Shown here in pieces: positions 36,991 through 48,853 of a stretch of DNA of 64,000 nt. Made by a program: the position numbers and the translations under genes. Origin of the DNA: Escarpia spicata (lineage: Eukaryota > Annelida > Polychaeta > Sabellida > Siboglinidae); NCBI GenBank assembly GCA_963995525.1, contig CAXEFP010000948.1:62001-126000 (forward strand), written 5' to 3'. Positions within the stretch are counted from its first letter, which is position 1, and every line of letters starts with the position of its first letter. The notes beneath the pieces were generated by a model. It was not told the origin of the DNA and made no database searches. It worked only from the letters and a program-made list of their open reading frames with translations.

Positions 36991-37164
36991 AACTCTACTG
37001 TCAGTTTATAAAATGCATCATGGCAGAAACATGCAATAACATGGCAGTGATATATTCCACAAGGGCAGCTAATTAATGTAAAAGTGAAATTGATAACAGC
37101 CTTGAGCAGTTACTCTAGATTCTGTACTAGATATTACAGTCCAGCCAGACTAACTGAAGGCATC

Positions 37165-38198
37165 AAGTGTAGAATGAAGATAACCTAACAGCAAGGAATG
37201 TGTGCAGTCATTGCACTGACTGGATGTCAAGTAGCAGTGGAACCAAGATAACCCAACAGCAAGGAATGTGTGCAATCATTGCACTGACTGGATGTCAAGT
37301 AGCGGTGGAACCAAGATAACCCAACAGCAAGGAATGTGTGCAGTCATTGCACTGACTGGATGTCAAGTAGCGGTGGATCCAAGATAACCCAACAGCAAGG
37401 AATGTGTGCAGTCATTGCACTGACTGGATGTCAAGTAGCGGTGGAACCAAGATAACCCAACAGCAAGGAATGTGTGCAGTCATTGCACTGACTGGATGTC
37501 AAGTAGCGGTGGAACCAAGATAACCCAACAGCAAGGAATGTGTGCAGTCACTGCACTGACTGGATGTCAAGTAGCAGTGGATCCAAGATAACCCAACAGC
37601 AAGGAATGTGTGCAGTCACTGCACTGACTGGATGTCAAGTAGCAGTGGAACCAAGATAACCCAACAGCAAGGAATGTGTGCAGTCACTGCACTGACTGGA
37701 TGTCAAGTAGCGGTGGAACCAAGATAACCCAACAGCAAGGAATGTGTGCAGTCATTGCACTGACTGGATGTCAAGTAGCAGTGGAACCAAGATAACCCAA
37801 CAGCAAGGAATGTGTGCAGTCATTGCACTGACTGGATGTCAAGTAGCAGTGGAACCAAGATAACCCAACAGCAAGGAATGTGTGCAGTCACTGCACTGAC
37901 TGGATGTCAAGTAGCAGTGGAACCAAGATAACCCAACAGCAAGGAATGTGTGCAGTCACTGCACTGACTGGATGTCAAGTAGCGGTGGAACCAAGATAAC
38001 CCAACAGCAAGGAATGTGTGCAGTCACTGCACTGACTGGATGTCAAGTAGCGGTGGAACCAAGATAACCCAACAGCAAGGAATGTGTGCAGTCACTGCAC
38101 TGACTGGATGTCAAGTAGCAGTGGAACCAAGATAACCCAACAGCAAGGAATGTGTGCAGTCATTGCACTGACTGGATGTCAAGTAGCGGTGGAACCAA
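37165..38198 (+). repeat. 68-bp minisatellite, ~15 units
   Basis: The unit contains CCAAGATAACCCAACAGCAA, GGAATGTGTGCAGTCATTGC and ACTGACTGGATGTCAAGTAG. Equivalent bases at 37177 and 37245 give 68 bp. Units differ mainly at CATTGC/CACTGC, AGCAGTGG/AGCGGTGG and GGAACC/GGATCC. The first unit (GAAGATAACC) is diverged. The array ends cleanly at CGGTGGAACCAAG before 38200. No coding meaning. Confidence 0.96.
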
Positions 38199-39474
38199 GT
38201 AAACAAGCTTTAAATAATACAAATATTACAATGTTCACACCCACAACCATAACCTTTTATGCTGCCGTAGGCCCACAGGCAATATCATTAATAGTCTTTT
38301 TGCAGCATGATGTTAATAATTTTACTGTGACTCATTCTGAGCGAACAACAAACAATCCTGACCACAAGTGAACAACATTGATCATTATTTTATAGTTTTA
38401 CTACTGCTTGTGGAAATAAAAATAGCACAATGTTAATGACGTCCACTTAAATAGGATTAGATTGACCACGAGAGAAAACATACAGTGAAAAGACTACTAC
38501 AAGAATCCGAGTGATTCACTGCGGCACCAATTGGCATTCATGTCTCACTTGCAATAGACATGTCTCTCGATTCCCAGAATTTGTAGGTTTGCCTTGGTGC
38601 ATATATATCACAGCATCAGTAGCATTGTATAACCATTTACACTGATAAACTCAACGGCCATTTCACACAACACTGCGACACGGAATTTATTTATTATTTA
38701 TGACATCTCACTATCCTTTTAAAACATGTTATTGTTGTCATCTTTCACCTATTACAAATATTTTTTTTTAAATGGTGTGAAATAAATGTACCAGTTTTAT
38801 TCCTTACTAACTGACCATCAGTAACCACTAACTGACCATCAGTAACCACTAACTGACCACCAGTAACCACTAACTGACCACCAGTAACCACTAACTGACC
38901 ATCAGTAACCACTAACTGACCATCAGTAACCACTAAAATTTCACCTTTAATTATAAAATCTGATATTCTTCATCGAATTATTTATTAGTTTGTCAAATTC
39001 TGATTTAATTCATTTTCTGGTGAAACATGTTAATGTTATACTCTAGCAATACCATTACGTGTTCTCTGAGATTGTAGAATTGGGGCATGTTTCACATCCT
39101 GTCAGACATGCAGTCAACTTACTAAATGCCCTAATTCATTATTGATTTGTTGTTCCTGGATGAGTTATTCAATGTAGTTTACTGGGAATGACTGAGAATG
39201 TAATTTGTTTGATCTTTGGAAACAGTGCAGTGACATCATATAAATGACATCTGTCCCAGTTCACTGTTTTGTGTCATTGCCAAGGCTGGATGATCCACAG
39301 TGCATGCTGTGTGCTATTTAGTCCAAACAGCCCCCTGCGTGGGCGAACAGGGGAGTTTTGTGGTGCAAATGCACCCTTGTAACATGATCAAACTTGATAA
39401 CTGAATTTCTAAGTAATTTCATAATTTGGGTGTTATCTGCGCAAAAAAACGATAAACAGTTGTGTTTACGTGAA
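38199..39474. other. Non-coding DNA with a 21-bp six-unit minisatellite
   Basis: At about 38806-38935 six 21-bp units (CTAACTGACCATCAGTAACC plus A) lie in tandem, with a C/T variant in ACCA(C/T)CAG. The minus-strand reading is a VTDGQLV heptad and is fortuitous. The remainder is AT-rich with no recognised gene. Confidence 0.75.
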
Positions 39475-40556
39475 TAATTTTGAGCTTGCTGCCATGTGGA
39501 ATATTAATGCTGCAGCCTGCGTATAATGAATATTCATTTCCATCCAGAAAGCTATGATTTCCTTTTCACCGGTTTGCCAACTGATTGCAGTTCCCAAAGC
39601 CTGTGACGCATTCTGCCCACCACAGCTGTAAGTGAGAGATTTGTGGAGTTGTACCGAACATCGACGCTTATGTTAATCAGAGCATCTTCTGGCAGACCAT
39701 GCAGAGTGTTAGTCTCTTTTGTTTTCTGTCTTCTCCTGTGTAAGTCGTCCATGGTTGCTTGTGCAGTGACAGTTGCGACCTTGTTTGCAGTTCTCTGTAA
39801 TCCTGTGCGACTAGGTGGTGGTGTGTCCATTGCAGCTAGAATGTGACGGATCTTTGTGGTCCCTTTTGTCGAATCCTGGAGACCGACGTGAAGTGCGACA
39901 TTAGTTGTAGCAGCTCGCTGACCACTACGTCCAGTGCTGTCCTCATTGTACAGTTTGTACATGCGCGAATGAGAGTCACAATTTGTACATCGGAGTGATT
40001 GCTTCCAACAGAGACCAATATGTTGTTCATGGTATATTTGAAACTGTGGAGAAGTGCACGTCGTCTTGCTGGTGTGCTCAGTGTAACATTCATTCCACAT
40101 CTGAGCACTCTTTTCCATATTTAGCAGATGCATCTCAGAAAATCCTTGATTTTCGTCTGGCTGGAGGTAGCTGTCTGTTAAATCTGGGCATCGGTATGGC
40201 CGTGGTCGTAGAATTTTGCTATTGCCAGGCTTGCCGTCAGCATCGGGTACCGTTAACAGTCCACCAGAAGTTTCTTGTACGACTCTTGAAAAGTCAGCCA
40301 TGCCGAGTCGTGGCATCCATACATGACTGTCTGGTGTTTCTGTTGATTCACCATGCATTGCTTCAAAATGTGGGTGGCCTTGTTGGAAACCGCGCCGATT
40401 TCTCCTCATTCCTCCAACAGGTGGTGTCTTCCTATCACTATGTTTGCTAAGTTTACCAGTCTCATCATTTGCAGTCTCCTTCATTGTAATAATGCAGAAT
40501 AATCCCGGCAGAATCACAGTTGAAAGGGACAAACCGTTATTTGAAATCACAGACTT
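39475..40556 (-). pseudogene. N-terminal part of a Mutator-like transposase (broken)
   Basis: The minus-strand frame open from 40556 (first ATG giving MKETANDETGKL) down to 39552 includes FQIYHEQHIGLCWKQSLRCT, then CTNCDSH, NVALHVGLQDSTKGTTKIRH, AAMDTPPPSRTGLQRTANKV and INISVDVRYNS. This order (GL...C..C - A.xGlq..G...l...la.md.PPPSr - D.RYN) matches, from memory, the Mutator-like transposase domain abundant in invertebrates. The Asp in VDVRYN would be the first DDE catalytic residue. Near 39640 the frame shifts; another frame continues GQNASQALGTAISWQTGEKE to a stop near 39475. The rest of the catalytic domain is missing. Its upstream side (higher coordinates) carries the same sequence as the 1-10566 satellite, ending in a transposon terminus at 41786, so this is the 5' half of a DNA transposon. 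Confidence 0.75.
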
Positions 40557-41786
40557 CTAATGAGTCTGAAAGTCCAAATGACAGTGACAGAACTTGGGTG
40601 TGATAAGAGGGGTGGGGAGAGAATCACATTAGTGAAGCCTCCATTTGGAAATCTATATCATAAATGGACCAATGACATTGCAGAAGGGTGATTAAACAAT
40701 CTTTTTTTGTTTACTTTAGCTAATTAAACACACTTGAAGAGGTTGGCAGCAACCCTAATGACATCTTGGCAGAGTGACTACTGGGATTCAGCTCCTAGAC
40801 CCAGGCTGCCAGGACATACAGTCACCTGACTTGATCAGTACTCAATCAGGCAAGTGCCACAGTGTATTGAATGTCTACTAATTGGGTTGTGTAATACTGT
40901 GCAATTGAACTCATTAAGACGTCTGGCCTTTGAAGAATCCACACTTTAAGGTCATATATCATGTATAATTACAGTTGTCTAATTGGGAAAAAGTTAAAAA
41001 AATCAATATAAATGCAACATAACAACTGCCTGTATGTGATATGTTTACAGAAAACATACTGGGCTTTCTGGAAAACAGGGTTAGGTGTTCATATATGCCG
41101 GTTGAGAAAGTGTGTACAGTGTAGAGTTATGCCAGATTAGAATATGTCCAACAGTAAAATGCTTACCAGGTACTCATATGGTGCCCGGTCAATTAGGGTG
41201 GCGCTTTTGAAATGTGTATAGAAAAAAACATGTAGATGACTTTTTTTATAAATTGTACAGTGTTTGAGATAGGAGTGCCTCTAAAATAAAGTAATTTCAC
41301 TTTTTTTAAATAAATTGCCATACCTATTTGGGGTCAGGACACTGTTGGACTTCCTGCTTGGTTACAGAAGAAAAAAAGTGCAGTATATTTTTGAGAAATG
41401 ATGATTTTTTACAATGTTCACTTGCTCTGACATAAGTGCATTTGAGTAGTCAGATTTCTAGATGTGATTGTAGAAGCTGTTGACAGTAAAATGGTGTCTT
41501 TTAGCTGATTTTACTAAGCGGAAGGGTATCTGGCAGCAATTTGGCTAGTTGACACTTTAGCCGCAAAACTGCCTGCATCCATTTGTAAATATTGACGGGT
41601 GTCATACATACATGCATTTTGCAAGAGCTAGAGATATTAGATTTTGACTAAACTCGACCAGCATGTCAATGAGATGATAATAACAGCAGGTGAGAAGTTT
41701 AAGAAACTTTATAGGTCACGTTTTCTTATAATAACACAAAACATTAACATGGTCGCCAATGGGAAAACTGACAGTGTGCTGACCCC
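40494..41786 (-). mobile_element. 5' terminal region of the Mutator-like element, homologous to the 1.35-kb satellite monomer
   Basis: Read on the minus strand, 41786 to 41330 matches satellite module A (638-1090) nearly base for base, with the same termini (GGGGTCAGCACACTGT and, slightly changed, GTCCTGACCCC). Then AAATAGGTATGGCAATTT continues into a more diverged match of the rest of the monomer: CCAGAAAG near 41070, GAAGAATCC/GGCCTTTGA near 40926, and the GGTTTGT/TTTCAACTG word at about 40540-40515. It stops near 40494, just inside the transposase frame. Module A is clearly better conserved than the remainder. Flanking bases at 41787 (TACTATG) differ from those in the array, marking the element end. 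Confidence 0.85.
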
Positions 41787-42083
41787 TACTATGTTGCCAC
41801 GGAATTTTGCGATGCACGAATTTTAGACACCAGCAGATCTGCACTCTAGTATACATAAGTTTTTATCCATGAATATATTATTAAAAATCTAGTAATACAT
41901 CAGATCAAGTTGCGCTGCTTCATGTGAATAGCACATTTGATAATAATAGTACTCGCTAAAAACAAATTAAACATTTATTTTTGACATGTTACTTTACTGT
42001 TATTGTACACTTTTCACGAGAATGGCCCATATGTATAATTATATACAACATTAATTATTTGTGCAAGAATAAAGGAAAATATA

Positions 42084-42265
42084 CAGTGCACTCTGGATAA
42101 GGTAGAACTTCCAGGGACCCATGACAATACTGATAAGTGGAATTTCTGATAACTAGAAAGTTATCAGAAGGTCCCCTTATTGGGACCTTTGCCCTGGACC
42201 GAGGAAGATTGATTTAACTTAGCAAAAATGTACTTATGTGAGTTCGAGTTATCTGGAGTGCATTG
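42084..42265. mobile_element. Tigger/pogo-like MITE
   Basis: A 182-bp segment begins CAGTGCACTCTGGATAA and ends TTATCTGGAGTGCATTG. The ends are inverted repeats matching at 14 of 17 positions, flanked on both sides by TA (42082-42083 and 42266-42267), the target duplication of Tc1/mariner-pogo elements. Inside, GATAAGTGGAATTTCTGATA and a CTAGAAAGTTATCAG hairpin resemble Tigger-type internal ends. No coding capacity, so non-autonomous. Confidence 0.75.
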
Positions 42266-42567
42266 TATATGACCAATGCATACAGGTAATTGTGTAGAAG
42301 CAAATTAAAAGTTGGCCAAAGTAATGGATTTGGATTTTAGTCTGACTGAATCAACATAACAAGGTTCTCTTGTATTTCTTTTCCATTTAGCCAGCTGTAC
42401 ACTTGGTGATACGTCCCATAGTCCAATATCTAAACTGAATTAATCTGCACAGTGTTGAGGTAGTTAACTCATATTTAGGCTCAGTTTCCTAAATTCAACT
42501 GTGTTTATTTGCAGGAACATTGGAAATAGCTGAGCTGATGGAAAGAGGAAATTGAAGAGCTCTACTT

Positions 42568-42885
42568 AACACTGCCATTAATTGGACAATGGGTCAACTG
42601 ACATAAGATGATGTCTGACTTTGTTCTGCCCCATTCTGTTCTGGGAAGTTGTACCTCACTTCGAGTTTCAAGTGGATGTGTGCATCTGATAGCTTTTTGT
42701 ATCAAAATGCATAGCAGTGCTATTAATAGGACAATATGTTAACTGACACAGTAGTGAAGAAGATGTCTGACTTTGTTCTGCCACATTAATTCCGTGTGGC
42801 TTCTGCTGGGAATATGTACATCACCACGTTTCAAATGGATTTGTGCAATTGATCGATTTGTGCATCCAAATGCACATCATCCCGT
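42568..42885 (+). repeat. Diverged two-copy direct repeat, ~145 bp
   Basis: Copy 1 (from CACTGCCATTAATTGGACAA) and copy 2 (from GCAGTGCTATTAATAGGACA, 42714) share ATGTCTGACTTTGTTCTGCC and a TTTCAARTGGAT...GTGCA block. An old tandem duplication; no coding. Confidence 0.7.
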
Positions 42886-44009
42886 CATTATGTTGCAAAG
42901 TAGGAGTACATAATAAAATGTATGCTTTCTTATGCTCATCATGTTTGGATTGTATTCTTCAAAATTTGTTGAAACAAGTTTGTCTTAAGTGAATTATACT
43001 GGGAGTAGTGTATAAAAAGGTGTTGACAAAGTTGCTTTTACAATAATTTAGAAAATTTATAAAATATAAATGTTCCACAACATTCAAAGTGTCTTAGGGA
43101 TCTTCTTGAGCTAAATACACCAATGATGACTGAAAACAGTGTTTTAGAATATGCATTACTTCTAAAGTTTTGTAATTTTATAACTTTATTTCCATCATAC
43201 AATGGCCATTTTATTTGTTATCGAAACGGGAGTTCGACAGAAACAAATTCAATATCTTTTACCCTAAATGATGGACAGAACAAACAATTATTGCACTCCC
43301 AGTACAAAATAAAATAAGTTTTTACACTGATGCAATAGATTTTAATATTTTGTCGACAATAATGTTATGCTCTTTATAGATCTACATTTTTAAAACTAAA
43401 ACTAGTAAAAGTACTTTACGTAGATAGGAAAGTACATAACCACCTATCTTATCTTAATACTGTAGAGTACATCAGTGATGTATAATGTATTTATACTGCT
43501 TATGGAAATAGCAGCTGGATTTATGGTGCAAATAAAATGGTTTCATTATTGAATGTTTCTCGGCTTCAGTAAGTTTCTGTTATCTAAACGTTTCATTAAA
43601 ACTTCACTTCAAAATGTATAGCCAGATGTACCTGGTAAAAAATGAACATGATAGTACCATAGTTTTTATATTCCAACAAAAACAATGCCAATCATTCAAT
43701 ATGACATCGGCGTCACCGATGGCGACTTCGTGCATGGAGAGGTGGTGTTTTTTCTTTTAAATCAATCCGTCTGTCATGAACTGTTGCTATGTTCATTCTC
43801 CGTTTATTCCATATATTTTCCTTCTTTACTTTATTGAATCTGTGACATAAACAGCAGCTGGTCCACGTTTCATTTTGATAATTTTATCGGTCATAACTCA
43901 TTCGCCTGGCGGTGGCTAATCCAAATATACACATGTTGATGACGTATTTCTTGCATCTATTAACTCGGCGTAGGTAATCGAAGTCGGACGGACATTCCCG
44001 AATATTCAT

Positions 44010-44277
44010 GACTTCTGTTTACTTTTTCTTCCCCGCACTGATCTGGCGCCTGTTTCCACACTCCACCACCCATCTCCACCCCACCCCCAAATATCCCCAA
44101 TCCTTCCAAATCTCTTTTTACACAGTAGGGGCCAATTATGTAATTAATGGACAAGGCATGGTTTTGCAACATATGTGACTTGTGAGAATTATAACTCATA
44201 TTATATTGTCATTATTTGTTTAAGCTATATAATAACCTATTACCAAGGTTGACAAGAGAAATATTACACATTGAAAT
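44010..44277 (+). repeat. Dispersed repeat, family R3, copy 1
   Basis: About 268 bp nearly identical to 48586-48853, including CACTCCACC, CCACCCCACCCCCAAATATC, TTTTTACACAGTAGGGGCC and ATATAATAACCTATTACCAA. Identity ends at ATTGAAA (44277), after which the two loci diverge: copy 2 runs into a LINE, copy 1 into other DNA. By eye only a handful of differences, so a recent duplication or a young mobile element. Confidence 0.85.
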
Positions 44278-44400
44278 ACAAATGATACAGAAATCAAATC
44301 AGAATTACTGAGGTGAATTGAAACCACTGCAGTGACAATGTTTTCATAAAAAAGCACTAGCAGCCAGATATTAATTTGAGTTTTGATCATCTGTTGTCTA

Positions 44401-44735
44401 TCACTTGCACACAAGCAAGCATGCACACTCACGCACACTCACGCACAAAAACTCATGCACACAAGCATGCACACTCACACACACAAGCATGCACACTCAC
44501 GTACACAAGCATGCACACTCACACACACAAGCATGCACACTCACGTACACAAGCATGCACACTCACGTACACAAGCATGCACACTCACACACACAAGCAT
44601 GCACACTCATGCACACAAGCATGCACACACTCATGCACACAAACTCACACACATACAAGCATGCACACTCACGCACACACACTCACGCACACAAGCATGC
44701 ACACTTGCACACATGAACAAGTGTGCACATTTGCG
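44401..44735 (+). repeat. 22-bp CA-rich minisatellite
   Basis: Units of ACAAGCATGCACACTCACRY with AC joiners recur, about 14 copies, degenerating at the right end. All plus-strand frames are open (His/Thr/Ala/Lys-rich) purely because of composition. Confidence 0.92.
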
Positions 44736-45998
44736 GACACACATCATAGTTACTTAAATATCCTACATGTACGACCTGCAGCAGTACTTATTGAGATGAG
44801 GGTCCAACTAAATTAAGTTCTGGTCAGTTAGATGACCAGAGATGGTCTAAACCCGACAAGAGAGGTCAGTTTCAACGACATTACACCTGTCTAGTCAGTG
44901 TGATCCTCAATCAATAACTCACATTCCCTCATCTCCTGCAGCCTACATTGCCAATCTGAACATTTTGTAATCAACTGCCTCAGTTTTATTTCATGAGCGC
45001 ATGCCCACATGAACACTGGATATTATGAAGGAGAAATGTACATGTCTTCTTTCCTATGGCATTTACAGAACACAAACAGCCGACTTCATTAATTCATACC
45101 GGACATACATTCAATTGACCAAATTAACCACATTTTATGCACATTGTTTACTTAGACGCTGTCTAACATGTGTACTCCCAAATACACTGACAAAACATAA
45201 TGTAAATGTTGCAGTGGCAGTACTTATCAAAAACAATTACTGTCAGTTGTCACACAAATGTACACAAACCAAGTTGTCTGCACGGTGCGTCACATGGCAT
45301 TAGTAGGAGTTCTCACATTAGAAACGACCACAAATATTTGGAATGTAAACCAATAAGTTTCATGAGCTCGGTAATCATGTCAAATTACAGTGAGACCATG
45401 ACACTCCTGGGGCTTGGCGAGTGGCCGTATTTGCAGGACTAATTTTCTATACATTACCGTTAGTTACAAAATGATCAATTTGGGAATGTCCTACTGTAAC
45501 CTTAGTCTATAATCGTACATGTAAGGTGGCTGTATTGTTATTGCATGTGAACATAAAGTGAGGTTTGACTGTAGAACTACAACTAGGTACAACTGTAACT
45601 TTACAAACAGAAACTGGACATCATACAGATCATGCACACAATTTGATTAGACCTATAGTATATATTTGTATATCATGAGTTAATTGACGGGTATATATGT
45701 ACAAAATGTACTGTTCATAATTTGTCAAATAATTGGCATGCTGCCAAATATAGTTACCAGCAGAGCTTAATAAGTTAATATTCAGATGAGGCAGACCATA
45801 CATGTAATTAAAAGTTGACCCTGTGCATTGAAAGAGTCTATTCCCAAGTGTTCTTTCTCTGCTTCTCTTCAAAGGCAGTGCTCATCTTTTTCCTGAGAGT
45901 GACTGTGAGAGAAGTCAGATTGTGTTTCCTGCTTCACAGATAACAGATCAGTTTAGTTGGTCCTCTCCTAAGTCACACTTTCAATCTTATCTCTACAG
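44736..45998. other. Non-coding DNA upstream of the 48-bp array
   Basis: No gene recognised. The last bases before the array, CAATCTTATCTCTACAG at 45982-45998, form a good-looking 3' splice acceptor directly abutting the first repeat unit. Confidence 0.5.
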
Positions 45999-47437
45999 AT
46001 GATACGGTACACCACAGGAAGGGTATTACTGAGGTTTCTAGATCAGATGATACGGTACACCACAGGAAGGGTATTACTGAGGTTTCTAGATCAGATGATA
46101 CGGTACACCACAGGAAGGGTATTATTGAGGTTTCTAGATCAGATGATACGGTACACCACAGGAAGGGTATTACTGAGGTTTCTAGATCAGATGATACGGT
46201 ACACCACAGGAAGGGTATTACTGAGGTTTCTAGATCAGATGATACGGTACACCACAGGAAGGGTATTACTGAAGTTTCTAGATCAGATGATACGGTACAC
46301 CACAGGAAGGGTATTACTGAGGTTTCTAGATCAGATGATACGGTACACCACAGGAAGGGTATTACTGAGGTTTCTACATCAGATGATACGGTACACCACA
46401 GGAAGGGTATTACTGAGGTTTCTAGATCAGATGATACGGTACACCACAGGAAGGGTATTACTGAGGTTTCTAGATCAGATGATACGGTACACCACAGGAA
46501 GGGTATTACTGAGGTTTCTAGATCAGATGATACGGTACACCACAGGAAGGGTATTATTGAGGTTTCTAGATCAGATGATACGGTACACCACAGGAAGGGT
46601 ATTACTGAGGTTTCTAGATCAGATGATACGGTACACCACAGGAAGGGTATTATTGAGGTTTCTACATCAGATGATACGGTACACCACAGGAAGGGTATTA
46701 CTGAGGTTTCTAGATCAGATGATACGGTACACCACAGGAAGGGTATTACTGAGGTTTCTAGATCAGATGATACGGTACACCACAGGAAGGGTATTACTGA
46801 GGTTTCTACATCAGATGATACGGTACACCACAGGAAGGGTATTACTGAGGTTTCTAGATCAGATGATACGGTACACCACAGGAAGGGTATTATTGAGGTT
46901 TCTAGATCAGATGATACGGTACACCACAGGAATGGTATTATTGAGGTTTCTAGATCAGATGATACGGTACACCACAGGAAGGGTATTACTGAGGTTTCTA
47001 GATCAGATGATACGGTACACCACAGGAAGGGTATTACTGAGGTTTCTAGATCAGATGATACGGTACACCACAGGAAGGGTATTATTGAGGTTTCTAGATC
47101 AGATGATACGGTACACCACAGGAAGGGTATTACTGAGGTTTCTAGATCAGATGATACGGTACACCACAGGAAGGGTATTATTGAGGTTTCTAGATCAGAT
47201 GATACGGTACACCACAGGAAGGGTATTATTGAGGTTTCTACATCAGATGATACGGTACACCACAGGAAGGGTATTACTGAGGTTTCTAGATCAGATGATA
47301 CGGTACACCACAGGAAGGGTATTATTGAGGTTTCTAGATCAGATGATACGGTACACCACAGGAATGGTATTATTGAGGTTTCTAGATCAGATGATACGGT
47401 ACACCACAGGAAGGGTATTACTGAGGTTTCTAGATCA
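45999..47437 (+). repeat. 48-bp minisatellite, 30 units, open in several frames
   Basis: The unit is ATGATACGGTACACCACAGG, AAGGGTATTACTGAGGTTTC, TAGATCAG. Thirty units follow in perfect register, differing at few sites (ATTACTG/ATTATTG, TAGATC/TACATC, AAGGG/AATGG, GAGG/GAAG). Since 48 is 16 codons and the unit lacks stops in several frames, long frames result: plus strand 16-mers MIRYTTGRVLLRFLDQ (45999-47471) and DDTVHHRKGITEVSRS (no ATG), and minus strand DLETSVIPFLWCTVSS (47517-45973). I see no support for any being a protein beyond a possible acceptor just upstream. Near-perfect homogeneity implies recent expansion. Confidence 0.97.
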
Positions 47438-47743
47438 TCAGCATAGCTACCAGTGGGTATTATTAAATTAGCATGGTTGCAACTAGATGTCATATGGGAT
47501 AGAGATGATATGAGCATGTTTAGTGCTCACTACAAATACATCAACTGATGCAACCAAATGGTGATCAATCACTAGGCTATGATACTAGCCACTTTACATC
47601 ACTAATAATAATTATGTACATGAGTTAATTATTACATAGAGAACCAGTTATGGTTCATGACTACCGGGTATTTAATTGGTTAATACGTACATTACCATGC
47701 ATGACTGTCTGTGGTATAGACCTAACTCCAGGACCACTTGTTA

Positions 47744-47941
47744 TGACCTACGGCTACAGTACAGTAAGTGGACCTCAAGACCAGTACAGTTCCACTGAGG
47801 TAATGAGATCATAAGGCTACAGTACAGTAAGTGGACCTCAAGACCAGTACAGTTCCACTGAGGTAATGAGATCATAAGGCTACAGTACAGTAAGTGGACC
47901 TCAAGACCAGTACAGTTCCACTGAGGTAATGAGATCATAAG
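47744..47941 (+). repeat. 63-bp minisatellite, three units
   Basis: Units contain GGCTACAGTACAGTAAGTGG, ACCTCAAGACCAGTACAGTT and CCACTGAGGTAATGAGATCA, recurring every 63 bp (three units, essentially identical). The minus-strand 21-residue periodic frame is a by-product. Confidence 0.95.
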
Positions 47942-48585
47942 AGAATCCATCATAAAAACAGAATCCATTGTGACACATACAGAGCTTTTTCAAATTGCAA
48001 ATAGCCACCGCTGTATCACCTAGGAAACTATTTATGTGACACCCCCGCGAAAGTGTCGCAGTAGTGCATCCTGGTATTTTAACAGTTTTCAGCATACAAG
48101 ATTCCTGTTATTGTTAACGAGCAACAGCAATTTTAAAGAGAAAAATCTGACTTATGACCTGATATGGATGTTAGTGAAATGGTCCCTACTTCAAAGTTCT
48201 ATAGAACAGACCAATACTGCAAATTCGGCAGGACAGTTTGAACATGTGGAGTAGAGCTCTGTGTGGTGCTTCTGTTAACAGGAAACAGAAACAATACCTT
48301 ATCACAGAACACTGACTTCTTACACAATGTTGACACTGGCATGGAAGCACTAGGGTTGTGTCAATAAGTATTTGTTAGTTCTTGTGATAAAAGGTTGGAA
48401 CCACACATTTACTTGGCTGAATGCTTTGGCAATCTATGTAGATGCAACAAAATCACTAATCTTAGCCTTCTTCTGTTCAGGCCAGTGAGTTCTCAGTATA
48501 TGAATTAATGTTATACTACCCGGAGGGGGGTAGTTGTTCTCTTCTTTCCCTGTATTTCTAATGTCTGGCCTAGATACTGGTCCTC
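47942..48585. other. Non-coding DNA
   Basis: Nothing recognised; no repeats longer than a few bases. Confidence 0.5.
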
Positions 48586-48853
48586 GACTTTTGTTTACTT
48601 TTTCTTCCCTGCACTGATCTGGCACCTGTTTCCACACTCCACCAACCGTCTCCACCCCACCCCCAAATATCCACAATCCTTCCAAATCTCTTTTTACACA
48701 GTAGGGGCCAATTATGTAATTAATGGACAAGGCATGGTTTTGCAACATATGTGACTTGTGAGAATTATAACTCATATCATACTGTCATTATTTGTTTAAG
48801 CTATATAATAACCTATTACCAAGGTTGACAAGAGAAATATTACACATTGAAAT
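48586..48853 (+). repeat. Dispersed repeat, family R3, copy 2
   Basis: Partner of 44010-44277, nearly identical. It ends where the LINE at 48853 begins, so the LINE either inserted at or was joined to this point. The endonuclease frame appears to open inside this repeat (from 48792), but those first residues belong to the repeat, not to the LINE. Confidence 0.85.

Larger units (their letters stand above)
41787..44009. other. Non-coding DNA (contains a MITE and a diverged duplication)
   Basis: AT-rich with no recognised gene; the MITE at 42084 and the duplication at 42568 are listed separately. A 20-bp word (CCCATATGTATAATTATATA) near 42026 recurs at 61621, probably a trace of another dispersed element. 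Confidence 0.5.

Noticed and set aside
44376..44816. 146-codon His/Thr-rich protein
   Set aside because: Read-through of a 22-bp CA-rich minisatellite; all plus-strand frames are open.
45973..47517. 514-codon minus-strand protein of 16-residue repeats
   Set aside because: The frame exists because the 48-bp unit is divisible by three and lacks stops; the opposite strand is equally open. No unique domain or expression signal.
48792..48852. True start of the LINE endonuclease at the ATG at 48792
   Set aside because: Bases to 48853 belong to dispersed repeat R3, which also occurs at 44.0 kb without the LINE; the LINE is truncated and has no native start here.
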